Below are positions 57,749-64,000 of a stretch of DNA of 64,000 bases, one piece after another. Each line of letters begins with the position of its first letter. Position 1 is the stretch's first letter. Under the pieces are notes generated by a model. That model did no database searches, was not told where the DNA came from, and saw nothing but the letters and a program-made list of their open reading frames with translations. This stretch comes from Actinomycetota bacterium (GTDB lineage Bacteria; Actinomycetota; Acidimicrobiia; Acidimicrobiales; Ilumatobacteraceae), in assembly GCA_963169665.1 (NCBI GenBank), contig CAUJET010000039.1, positions 54,655 through 118,654 of the forward strand, given 5' to 3'. Both the position numbers and the translations under genes were made by a program.

Positions 57749-58648
57749 GTGAGCACCGACTGGCCCGAACTGTCCCGACGCGCCGCACTGGCATCGCACC
57801 GGCTGATCGGCTGGATCTTCTGGGACCCGACCGCGATCGCGAACTACGCGGCGCTCGGCGTGCCGAACGGCATGGGGTACTACATCGCCTCGCGGGCCGC
57901 GCCGCTCGCGGCGGCCGGGGATCAGGCGGTGGCGGCGGCGTTCGGCTCGATCCATCCCGACTTCGTGCGGTTCTCCCTCGACCTGTGCCGGACGCACACC
58001 ACGTTCGCCGACGCCGCGGCCGCGCGAGACGCTGCGGTGGCCGAGGGTCTCCGCCGGCACGTGGCGGAGATCGTCGACGAGCTCGCCACGTTCGCGGCCG
58101 ACCTGTGGGCGGCCGCGGATGCACTGCCGTCGGCGGGTCGGGTGCTGTTCGCGGCACACCGCCAGTGGCCGCGCCCGTCCGAGGACGACGCGCTCTCGGC
58201 GTGGCTCGCGCTGAACTGCATCCGCGAATGGCGCGGCGACATCCACTGGGCGATCCAGGTCGCCGACGGTCTCTCGGGCACCGCGGCGGGGATCCTCGAC
58301 GGAGCGTGGCGCGACTACGAGGACGGGTGGCTGCCGCGCAGCCGAGGCGCGAACGACGAGATGCTCGACGCGGCGATGGTCGAGCTCGATGCACGCGGCT
58401 TCGTCACCGACGGCCGGGTCGACGAGCGAGGCGTGCGCCACCGCCAGTCGCTCGAGGACCGGCTCGACCAGCTCACGATCGCCCCGTGGCAACACCTCGG
58501 CGACGCACGCAGCGAGGCCCTGATCGACCTCGTCCTCCCCGTGGCCGACCGTCTCCTCTCGCTGGTCGACGCGACCGCTGGGCCCAACTGGATGCCTGCG
58601 GCGCGGCTCCGACGTGCCGCTGCGGCCACGCCGGTCACGCTCGCCTGA
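57749..58648 (+). CDS. SCO6745-like helical protein of unknown function
   Basis: This 299-residue soluble protein is made of long Ala-rich helices. It begins ELSRRAALASHRLIGWIFWDP and has the segments HPDFVRFSLDLCRTHTTFADAA and ALNCIREWRGDIHWAIQVADGL. The pattern resembles the SCO6745/SalK-type family of actinobacteria, where the C-terminal part may act like a helix-turn-helix, but the function is not established. GTG 57749 follows TAGCGT and seven bases. Confidence 0.7.
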   Translation: MSTDWPELSRRAALASHRLIGWIFWDPTAIANYAALGVPNGMGYYIASRAAPLAAAGDQAVAAAFGSIHPDFVRFSLDLCRTHTTFADAAAARDAAVAEGLRRHVAEIVDELATFAADLWAAADALPSAGRVLFAAHRQWPRPSEDDALSAWLALNCIREWRGDIHWAIQVADGLSGTAAGILDGAWRDYEDGWLPRSRGANDEMLDAAMVELDARGFVTDGRVDERGVRHRQSLEDRLDQLTIAPWQHLGDARSEALIDLVLPVADRLLSLVDATAGPNWMPAARLRRAAAATPVTLA

Positions 58649-58740
58649 CCTGTCGTGAAGCCGACGTGGTCGGCGCGATCGTGACCCACGCCACCGCGGT
58701 CCGGACGGCACGCGGTCGCCCACGGGTGGACACTGGGACC

Positions 58741-59340
58741 ATGGCCACCTACTCACTTCCCGATCTCGCCTACGACCCGGGTGCGCTCGAACCGCACCTG
58801 TCGGCCCGCATCGTCGAGCTCCACCACGGCAAGCACCACCAGGCGTACGTCGACGGCGCCAACACCACGCTCGACAAGCTCGCGGCAGCGCGTGAGGCCG
58901 GCGACTACGGCTCCATCGTCGGACTGCAGAAGACCCTCGCCTTCCACGTCGCAGGCCACGTCCTGCACTCGATCTACTGGACCAACCTCGGCCCGGACGG
59001 CGGCGACCGTCCGACGGGCGAGCTCGCCGATGCGATCGACGAGCAGTTCGGCTCGTTCGATGCGTTCCGCGCCCACATGACGCAGGCGACCGTCTCCGTG
59101 CAGGGTTCCGGCTGGTCGGCGCTCGTGTGGGAGCCCGTCGGCGGGCGGCTGCTCGTCGAGCAGATCGAGGACCACCAGGACCACACGATCCTCGGCATCA
59201 CACCGCTGCTGTGCATCGACGCGTGGGAGCACGCCTACTACCTGCAGTACGAGAACCGTCGCGCCGACTACGCGAACGCGATCTGGAACGTGGTGCGGTG
59301 GAGCGACGTCGCCGCTCGCTTCGAGGCCGCTCGCACCTGA
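58741..59340 (+). CDS. sodA: superoxide dismutase (Fe/Mn family)
   Basis: This 199-residue enzyme shows all four metal ligands of the family: His in IVELHHGKHHQAYVDG, His in FHVAGHVLHSIYWTNL, and Asp and His in LLCIDAWEHAYYLQYENRRADY. It removes superoxide and fits an aerobic lifestyle. Whether it uses Fe or Mn cannot be decided by eye. A GACACT box ends six bases before ATG 58741. The track ORF starts far upstream in another gene's shadow. Confidence 0.95.
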   Translation: MATYSLPDLAYDPGALEPHLSARIVELHHGKHHQAYVDGANTTLDKLAAAREAGDYGSIVGLQKTLAFHVAGHVLHSIYWTNLGPDGGDRPTGELADAIDEQFGSFDAFRAHMTQATVSVQGSGWSALVWEPVGGRLLVEQIEDHQDHTILGITPLLCIDAWEHAYYLQYENRRADYANAIWNVVRWSDVAARFEAART

Positions 59341-59361
59341 CGGTGCGGCCCGCTGCCGACC

Positions 59362-61017
59362 TCAGAGCAGGTCGGAGACCGGCAGCGGCAGCCGAATGCG
59401 CCAGTTCGGGTGGTCGTTCTGCCCGGGCAGGTTCGGCTGCTCGACTGCGACCGCCAGATCGTCGGTGGTGACGAGGCGCAAACTCGACGAACCGGCGAGC
59501 AGCACCGCGTTGGCGGCCGCGGCCGCCTCCGCCGCTGTCGTGGCCGCCGGAGCGACAGCGCGCAGCCGGTGGAACACCTCGTCGTCGGCCGCGTCGGCGG
59601 GGTCGCCCGACTCGCCCCGTCGCCACACCCCGGCGATCGTGGGCAGGTCGTGCGTGGTGACCGTCGCCAGCGCCGACTCCGGCCATGTCGCCGGCGGATC
59701 CTCCTCGAACCACAGCACCTTGGTACCGGCGATCCCGCGAGCGGCGAGTGTCTCTCGCACCTGCAGCTCGACGGTGCCGAGGTCCTCGCCCACCACGAAC
59801 GCTCCTGCCCGGGTGGCCTCGAGGCAGATGATCGCCAGCAGCTCGTCGGCCGGGAAGCGCACGTAGGCGCCCTCGGTCGGGGAGCCGCCCGCCGGCACCC
59901 AGTACTGGCGGAACAGGCCCATCACGTGGTCCATGCGGAGTGCGTGCACCCCGCGGAGCGCGGCCCGCACGGTCTGGATGAACGGCTCGTACCCGGCCGC
60001 GCGCAACTTCCACGGCACGAACGGCGGGATGCCCCACTCCTGGCCGGCGGTGTTGAACTTGTCGGGCGGCGCCCCGATCCGCATGTCGAGTGCGAGCAGG
60101 TCGCGGAACTCGTGTGCGTCGGCGCCGTTGGGCGAGAAGCCCACCGCGAGGTCGCCGATCACCTGCACACCCGTGGCCGCGACGTCGGCGAGCTGCTGGG
60201 CGATTCGCTGCTGGAGCCACTCGTGGAACCGGGCGCGCCGCTGCCACTCCTCGTCCTGCTCGATCGGCCCCAGGTCGGTCGGCCAGTCGCGCCAGTCGGC
60301 CAGGAGGATGTCGCAGTGGGCGTTCCATCGTGCGATCGACGACGGCTCGATGCCCGGATGGTCGAACACGTCGAACTCGGCTTCGAGCAGCGACCGCTTG
60401 GCGATCCACGCGTCGTCGCGGTCGATGAGCTGGCCGGCGGCGCAGCGAAGCCGCTCGGGCACCGGTGCGTCCATGGCGAGCAGCATCGGGTTCCATGCCC
60501 GTCTGCTGCTGGGGTAGTAGGGGCTCGGTTCCTGGGGGAGCGACGGGGCCGGCTGGTGCAGCGGGCTGACGAGGATCGCCGATCCCCCAGCGGCGACCAC
60601 GCGCTCGGCCAGGGTACGGAGGTCGCGGAGATCGCCGATACCCCACGAACGGTCGCTCCACAGCGCGTAGATCTGGGCGGCGACACCCCAGCCGTGCGGC
60701 AGCGGGGGGCAGCGCGTCGGGTGCACGATCAGGCGGGTCGAGGGGCTGCCGTCGACGGGGGTGAGGTCGTGGTAGCCGATGGGCACGTGCCCGGTGAGTT
60801 CGTCGACGCGGCCCCACGACGTGCCGTCCTCGAGGGTGAGCGTGCAGGCGTTCCACAGGCGGTGGTGCGTGCCCTGCTCCACGAACCACAGCGGTCGGCC
60901 GGGTCGCGGGTCGCCCATCGCAGCCCGGATCCGGTCGCGCACCACGGGGTCGGTCGGGTGCCACACGCCCGCAACGTCGTGATAGCCCTCGGTGATGCCC
61001 CAGTCGTCCACAGCCAC
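59362..61017 (-). CDS. malQ: 4-alpha-glucanotransferase
   Basis: This GH77 amylomaltase moves alpha-1,4-glucan segments in glycogen or maltodextrin metabolism. Catalytic blocks: AQIYALWSDRSWGIGDLRDL, DLAVGFSPNGADAHEF, the nucleophile Asp in ALRMDHVMGLFRQYWVP, the acid/base Glu in VVGEDLGTVE, and THDLPTIAGVWR. At 551 residues it is shorter than MalQ forms with long N-terminal domains. The start at GTG 61017 is not well supported by a promoter box. It stands alone, convergent with sodA. Confidence 0.93.
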   Translation of the reverse strand: MAVDDWGITEGYHDVAGVWHPTDPVVRDRIRAAMGDPRPGRPLWFVEQGTHHRLWNACTLTLEDGTSWGRVDELTGHVPIGYHDLTPVDGSPSTRLIVHPTRCPPLPHGWGVAAQIYALWSDRSWGIGDLRDLRTLAERVVAAGGSAILVSPLHQPAPSLPQEPSPYYPSSRRAWNPMLLAMDAPVPERLRCAAGQLIDRDDAWIAKRSLLEAEFDVFDHPGIEPSSIARWNAHCDILLADWRDWPTDLGPIEQDEEWQRRARFHEWLQQRIAQQLADVAATGVQVIGDLAVGFSPNGADAHEFRDLLALDMRIGAPPDKFNTAGQEWGIPPFVPWKLRAAGYEPFIQTVRAALRGVHALRMDHVMGLFRQYWVPAGGSPTEGAYVRFPADELLAIICLEATRAGAFVVGEDLGTVELQVRETLAARGIAGTKVLWFEEDPPATWPESALATVTTHDLPTIAGVWRRGESGDPADAADDEVFHRLRAVAPAATTAAEAAAAANAVLLAGSSSLRLVTTDDLAVAVEQPNLPGQNDHPNWRIRLPLPVSDLL

Positions 61018-61070
61018 ATCGTGCCAGGCCGGGGTCGGGGTGCGCCGGATCGCCCTACACTTCGGCTGTC

Positions 61071-61355
61071 ATGGGCAAGCGGATCATCGAGCGGCGGTTG
61101 CGCAAGACCGCGATGCGGCTGCGGTCGCTGCGCTCCGAGCTCGAGGTGCTCGACGAACAGGTGCTCCACCTGGGTGACGACGCAGCCGACGCCGAGCTGC
61201 GCGCGCTCGTGTCGGAGAGCCCGCTGGGCAGCGAACCCCGCGAGGCCCGTGCCCATGCGGATGCGCTGGCGAAGCACCGTGCGCACGTGGTCGACGAGAT
61301 CCATCGGCTCGAACAGCTGCAGGACACCCTGCTCGACCAGCTCAACCTGGCGTGA
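61071..61355 (+). CDS. small coiled-coil protein of unknown function
   Basis: This 94-residue, highly charged protein has heptad-like spacing throughout (RRLRKTAMRLRSLRSELEVLDEQVLHLGDD ... HVVDEIHRLEQLQDTLLDQLN), predicting one long helical hairpin. No known family is recognised. A TACACT box ends nine bases before ATG 61071, divergent from malQ. The gene precedes the ANTAR regulator by 120 bases. Confidence 0.65.
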   Translation: MGKRIIERRLRKTAMRLRSLRSELEVLDEQVLHLGDDAADAELRALVSESPLGSEPREARAHADALAKHRAHVVDEIHRLEQLQDTLLDQLNLA

Positions 61356-61476
61356 TCCGGCCGTGATCCGGCCGTGATCGGGTGACAGCCGGGGGCTCAG
61401 GCGCGATCGTGCGCACCCACCTGCTTGAATGTCGGCGGGCCCGACTTCTGACCAGTCATGTGAAAGGACGCCATTC

Positions 61477-62052
61477 GTGACCATCCGTGTGGTGATCGCC
61501 GAGGACGAAGCCATCATCCGGCTCGACCTGAAGGAATCCCTCGAGGAAGAGGGCTACGAGGTCGTGGGTGAGGCGGGTCGGGGCGACCAGGCCATCGAGC
61601 TCGTCCGTGAGCTGCGACCCGATCTCGTCATCCTCGACATCAAGATGCCGGTGATGGACGGCCTCACGGCGGCACGCACCATCGCCGCCGAGCGCATCTG
61701 TGCCGTGCTGATGCTCACCGCATTCAGCCAGCGCGAGATCATCGAGGAGGCCCGCGACGCCGGCGCCCTCGCGTACCTGGTGAAGCCGTTCCAGAAGAAC
61801 GACCTGATCCCGGCCATCGAGGTGGCCATCGGCCGCTTCCGCGAGCTGCAGGCCCTCGACGGCGAGGTCGACGCGCTGGGTGAGCAGCTCGAGTCGCGCA
61901 AGCTCGTCGACCGGGCCAAGGGCATCCTCATGGACGAGTGCGGCTACAAGGAACAGGACGCGTTCACGTTCATCCAGCGCACTGCGATGAGCGATCGCTG
62001 CCGTATGCGCGACGTGGCCGACCGCATCATCGCGGGCACCCTGCGTCCTTGA
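61477..62052 (+). CDS. ANTAR-domain response regulator (PdtaR-like)
   Basis: The receiver domain (VVIAEDEAIIRLDLKESL, phosphoacceptor Asp in DLVILDIKMPVMDGLTAAR, MLTAF, AYLVKPFQKNDL) is followed by a coiled linker. An ANTAR RNA-binding domain comes last (LESRKLVDRAKGILMDECGYKEQDAFTFIQRTAM). ANTAR proteins bind paired hairpins in nascent RNA and prevent termination. The resemblance to mycobacterial PdtaR is strong. Its GTG 61477 has AAAGGA ten bases upstream; the track start is 48 bases earlier. Its targets are not visible here. Confidence 0.93.
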   Translation: MTIRVVIAEDEAIIRLDLKESLEEEGYEVVGEAGRGDQAIELVRELRPDLVILDIKMPVMDGLTAARTIAAERICAVLMLTAFSQREIIEEARDAGALAYLVKPFQKNDLIPAIEVAIGRFRELQALDGEVDALGEQLESRKLVDRAKGILMDECGYKEQDAFTFIQRTAMSDRCRMRDVADRIIAGTLRP

Positions 62053-62068
62053 TCGCCCGGCCGACCCC

Positions 62069-64000
62069 ATGACCGACGCGCCCGCCACCGCGGCCACCCC
62101 GATGAAGGTCCTCCTCCTCGACGGGAACTCGCTCACGTACCGAGCCTTCTTCGCGCTGCCCACCGACATGGCCACGGCCAGCGGCCAGGTCACCAACGCG
62201 GTGTTCGGCTTCACGTCGATGCTCATCAACCTGCTGAAGGACCACCGTCCCGACGCGATCCTCGTGGCCTTCGACCGGCCCGAGCCGACGTTCCGTCACG
62301 TCGCCAACCCCGAGTACAAGGCCCAGCGCGAAGCCGCGCCCGACATCCTGCGTCAGCAGATGGGGCTCGTCCGCCAGGTGCTCGAGGCGCTCCGCATCCA
62401 GATCTTCGAGCTGTCCGGCTGGGAGGCCGACGACATCATCGCCACGATCGCGACCAAGGCCGAGGCCGAGGGGCACGACGTCATCATCGTCACCGGCGAC
62501 CGCGACAGCTACCAGCTCGTGCACGATCCGCACGTCAAGGTGCTGTACAACCGCCGCGGCGTCAGCGACTACGCGTTCTACGACGAGGCCGGCATCCTGG
62601 AGCGCACGGGGGTGACGCCGGCGCAGTACCCGGAGTACGCGGCGCTGCGCGGCGACCCGAGCGACAACCTGCCCGGGGTGCCCGGGGTGGGGGAGAAGAC
62701 CGCCGCCAAGCTCATCACCACCTACGGCGGACTCGACGGCATCTTCGCCAACGTCGACAAGCAGACGCCGAAGCTTCGTCAGAACCTCGTCGAGAACGAG
62801 GCGAAGGCGCGCTCGAACCACGAGATGATGGTGCTCCGGCGCGATGCGCCGGTCGACCCCGATCTCACCACGCTCACGGTCGACCCCGATGACGCCGAGG
62901 TGCGGCGACTGTTCGACTTCCTCGAGTTCAAATCGCTGCACGACCGCCTGTACGAGGCGCTCGGTGCCGCAGGCTCGGCCCCGGTGGCGTCCACCGCCGA
63001 GGTGCTTCACGCCGAGGTGTGCGAGGCGGCCTCGTCCGCCGAGGCCGCGGCTGCCATCGCTGCGCTGCCCACGCTCGACATCGGTGCCTCGTGGGCGGGC
63101 GAGCCCGGCAGGTCGGCGCTCACGGGGCTCGCGATCGTGGTCGACCCGGCGACGGCCGACGTGGTCTGGGTGCCCGAGGCGCTCGCCGGCGATCCGGCCG
63201 TGCTCGGTGCGGTCGCAGCCCACCCGCGCGTTCGCGGCCATCACGTGAAGGCGCTGATGCGCAGCATGTTGGGCCACGGGTTCGTGGTCGACGGGCTGCA
63301 GCTCGACACGGCCATCGCCGCGTACCTCATCGACCCGGCCGAGACCCGGTACGCAGTCGGCGACCTGCTCGAGAAGTACACCGACTACCAGCTCGCTGCC
63401 GCGGTCGATCCCGCCAGCAAGGGCCAGCTCGACTTCGGTGGTGGCGACGACGGTCGCGAGCGGGCCGGGTGCGAGGCGCTCGCCGTCACCCATCTCGCCG
63501 ACGCGCTCGAGAGCGCGCTCACCAAGCAGGGCATGGTCGAGCTGTACCGCACCATCGAGAACCCGCTCGTGCGGGTGCTCGCCAAGATGGAGCACGTCGG
63601 CATCGCCGTCGACGTGGCCGAGCTGCGCGCCCTCAACGAGCGGCTCACCTCCGACTGCGAACGTCTCACCGCCGAGCTGCACGCGATCGTCGGCCGGCCG
63701 TTCAACATCAACTCGCCGATCCAGCTGCGCGACATCCTCTACACCGAGCGCGGCCTGTCGCCCGGCAAGAAGACGAAGACGGGTTACAGCACCGACGCGG
63801 CGACGCTCGAGAAGCTGCGCGACCAGTGGCCCGAGTTCATCGATCCGCTGCTCACCTACCGCGAGGTCGAGAAGCTGCGCGGCACCTACGGCACCGGCCT
63901 GCTGCAGGAGGTGGCCGCCGACGGCCGCATCCACGCGACGTTCAACCAGACCGTCGCCCGCACCGGTCGGCTCAGCAGCGACCAGCCCAACCTGCACAAC
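62069..64000 (+). CDS. polA: DNA polymerase I, 3' end beyond window
   Basis: 644 codons are visible and none is a stop, so this gene is absent from the ORF track. The 5'-nuclease domain (LLLDGNSLTYRAFFALP, LVAFDRPEPTFRH, GWEADDIIATIA, GDRDSYQLV, LPGVPGVGEKTAAKLI) fills about residues 12-305. A 3'-5' exonuclease-like domain follows, whose first acidic motif reads TLDIGASW without the usual D-x-E, so proofreading is probably inactive, as in other actinobacterial PolA. The polymerase domain begins (NINSPIQLRDIL, KKTKTGYSTDAATLEKL, VARTGRLSS) and is cut by the edge. ATG 62069 is used; ATG 62102 is possible. Confidence 0.95.
   Translation, partial: MTDAPATAATPMKVLLLDGNSLTYRAFFALPTDMATASGQVTNAVFGFTSMLINLLKDHRPDAILVAFDRPEPTFRHVANPEYKAQREAAPDILRQQMGLVRQVLEALRIQIFELSGWEADDIIATIATKAEAEGHDVIIVTGDRDSYQLVHDPHVKVLYNRRGVSDYAFYDEAGILERTGVTPAQYPEYAALRGDPSDNLPGVPGVGEKTAAKLITTYGGLDGIFANVDKQTPKLRQNLVENEAKARSNHEMMVLRRDAPVDPDLTTLTVDPDDAEVRRLFDFLEFKSLHDRLYEALGAAGSAPVASTAEVLHAEVCEAASSAEAAAAIAALPTLDIGASWAGEPGRSALTGLAIVVDPATADVVWVPEALAGDPAVLGAVAAHPRVRGHHVKALMRSMLGHGFVVDGLQLDTAIAAYLIDPAETRYAVGDLLEKYTDYQLAAAVDPASKGQLDFGGGDDGRERAGCEALAVTHLADALESALTKQGMVELYRTIENPLVRVLAKMEHVGIAVDVAELRALNERLTSDCERLTAELHAIVGRPFNINSPIQLRDILYTERGLSPGKKTKTGYSTDAATLEKLRDQWPEFIDPLLTYREVEKLRGTYGTGLLQEVAADGRIHATFNQTVARTGRLSSDQPNLHN

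Noticed and set aside
61380-61476. Attenuator or ANTAR target hairpin before the ANTAR regulator
   Set aside because: I could not find two adjacent hairpins with the hexaloop pattern expected of ANTAR targets.
62027-63997. 656-residue minus-strand ORF opposite polA
   Set aside because: polA on the plus strand has clear nuclease and polymerase motifs throughout. The antisense frame is rich in Val/Arg/Gly and has none.

Overview
The window is GC-rich, densely coded DNA with short gaps and genes on both strands, many starting with GTG. The gene content suggests an actinobacterium (Actinomycetota): MtrA/MtrB-like regulators with a GerMN-type lipoprotein, an ANTAR response regulator, F420-type luciferase-like oxidoreductase, actinobacterial-type glycyl-tRNA synthetase, and a split fab operon. 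A deep-branching aerobic lineage such as Acidimicrobiia would fit, but that placement is inference. At more than 20 genes a TANNNT-like -10 box ends six or seven bases before the start codon with no Shine-Dalgarno sequence. Leaderless transcription therefore looks like the default, and I used it to choose several starts over those in the ORF track. There is no prophage, rRNA, IS element or CRISPR array. The only tRNA seen is tRNA-Leu(CAA).

Layout. 1-10.4 kb: a scattered menaquinone cluster (menE, menA, menH, menD, menF, menG) with an unknown membrane protein coupled to menA, a DsbA/FrnE-like protein, an ECF sigma factor with its likely membrane regulator, and an AbiEi/DUF559 gene bounded by palindromic repeats. 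10.5-20.2 kb: amidase-fold protein, two acyl-CoA ligases, F420-type oxidoreductase, SDR, a GntR-controlled membrane operon and a MaoC hydratase. 20.2-25.5 kb: HAD phosphatase, Era, and an MtrB/GerMN pair separated from an MtrA-like regulator by a STAS gene. 25.5-31.6 kb: an acyl-CoA carboxylase/AtuA/enoyl-CoA hydratase operon. 31.6-37.9 kb: hydrolase-fold protein, DinG-like helicase, a cis-prenyltransferase and its diverged paralogue, recO, glyS. 37.9-44.2 kb: second two-component system and trpC-trpF-trpB-trpA. 44.3-51.9 kb: fasciclin lipoprotein, peroxiredoxin, FabZ-like dehydratase, the fabD-fabH-fabG-acpP-fabF operon, glutathione peroxidase. 52-64 kb: tRNA-Leu, stress protein, nth, SGNH lipoprotein, hsp20, recombinase relic, TetR, SDR, superoxide dismutase, malQ, ANTAR regulator and the 5' part of polA.

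The strongest candidate for a new system is the divergent gene pair at 34.4-35.8 kb. The UppS-like protein keeps the DGNGRW active-site segment, but it lacks the C-terminal R-x-G motif and the Glu of the usual YAEL segment. The neighbouring divergently transcribed paralogue has lost DGNGRW but keeps both YAE and RRFGG. This mirrors how DHDDS and NgBR (Rer2 and Nus1 in yeast) divide one active site, and suggests a bacterial two-subunit cis-prenyltransferase making the lipid carrier for cell-wall synthesis.

Other notable points are a FabD fused to a lysine-less biotinyl/lipoyl-like domain, an amidase without its catalytic Lys, an alpha/beta hydrolase without its Ser nucleophile, a tyrosine-recombinase relic, a palindromic-repeat-bounded AbiEi/DUF559 gene with no stop of its own, an 11-bp tandem array that contains the trpA stop codon, and two genes whose predicted leaderless start falls on an ATC codon. 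No gene-free stretch exceeds about 300 bases; the largest (45375-45658) is described below.
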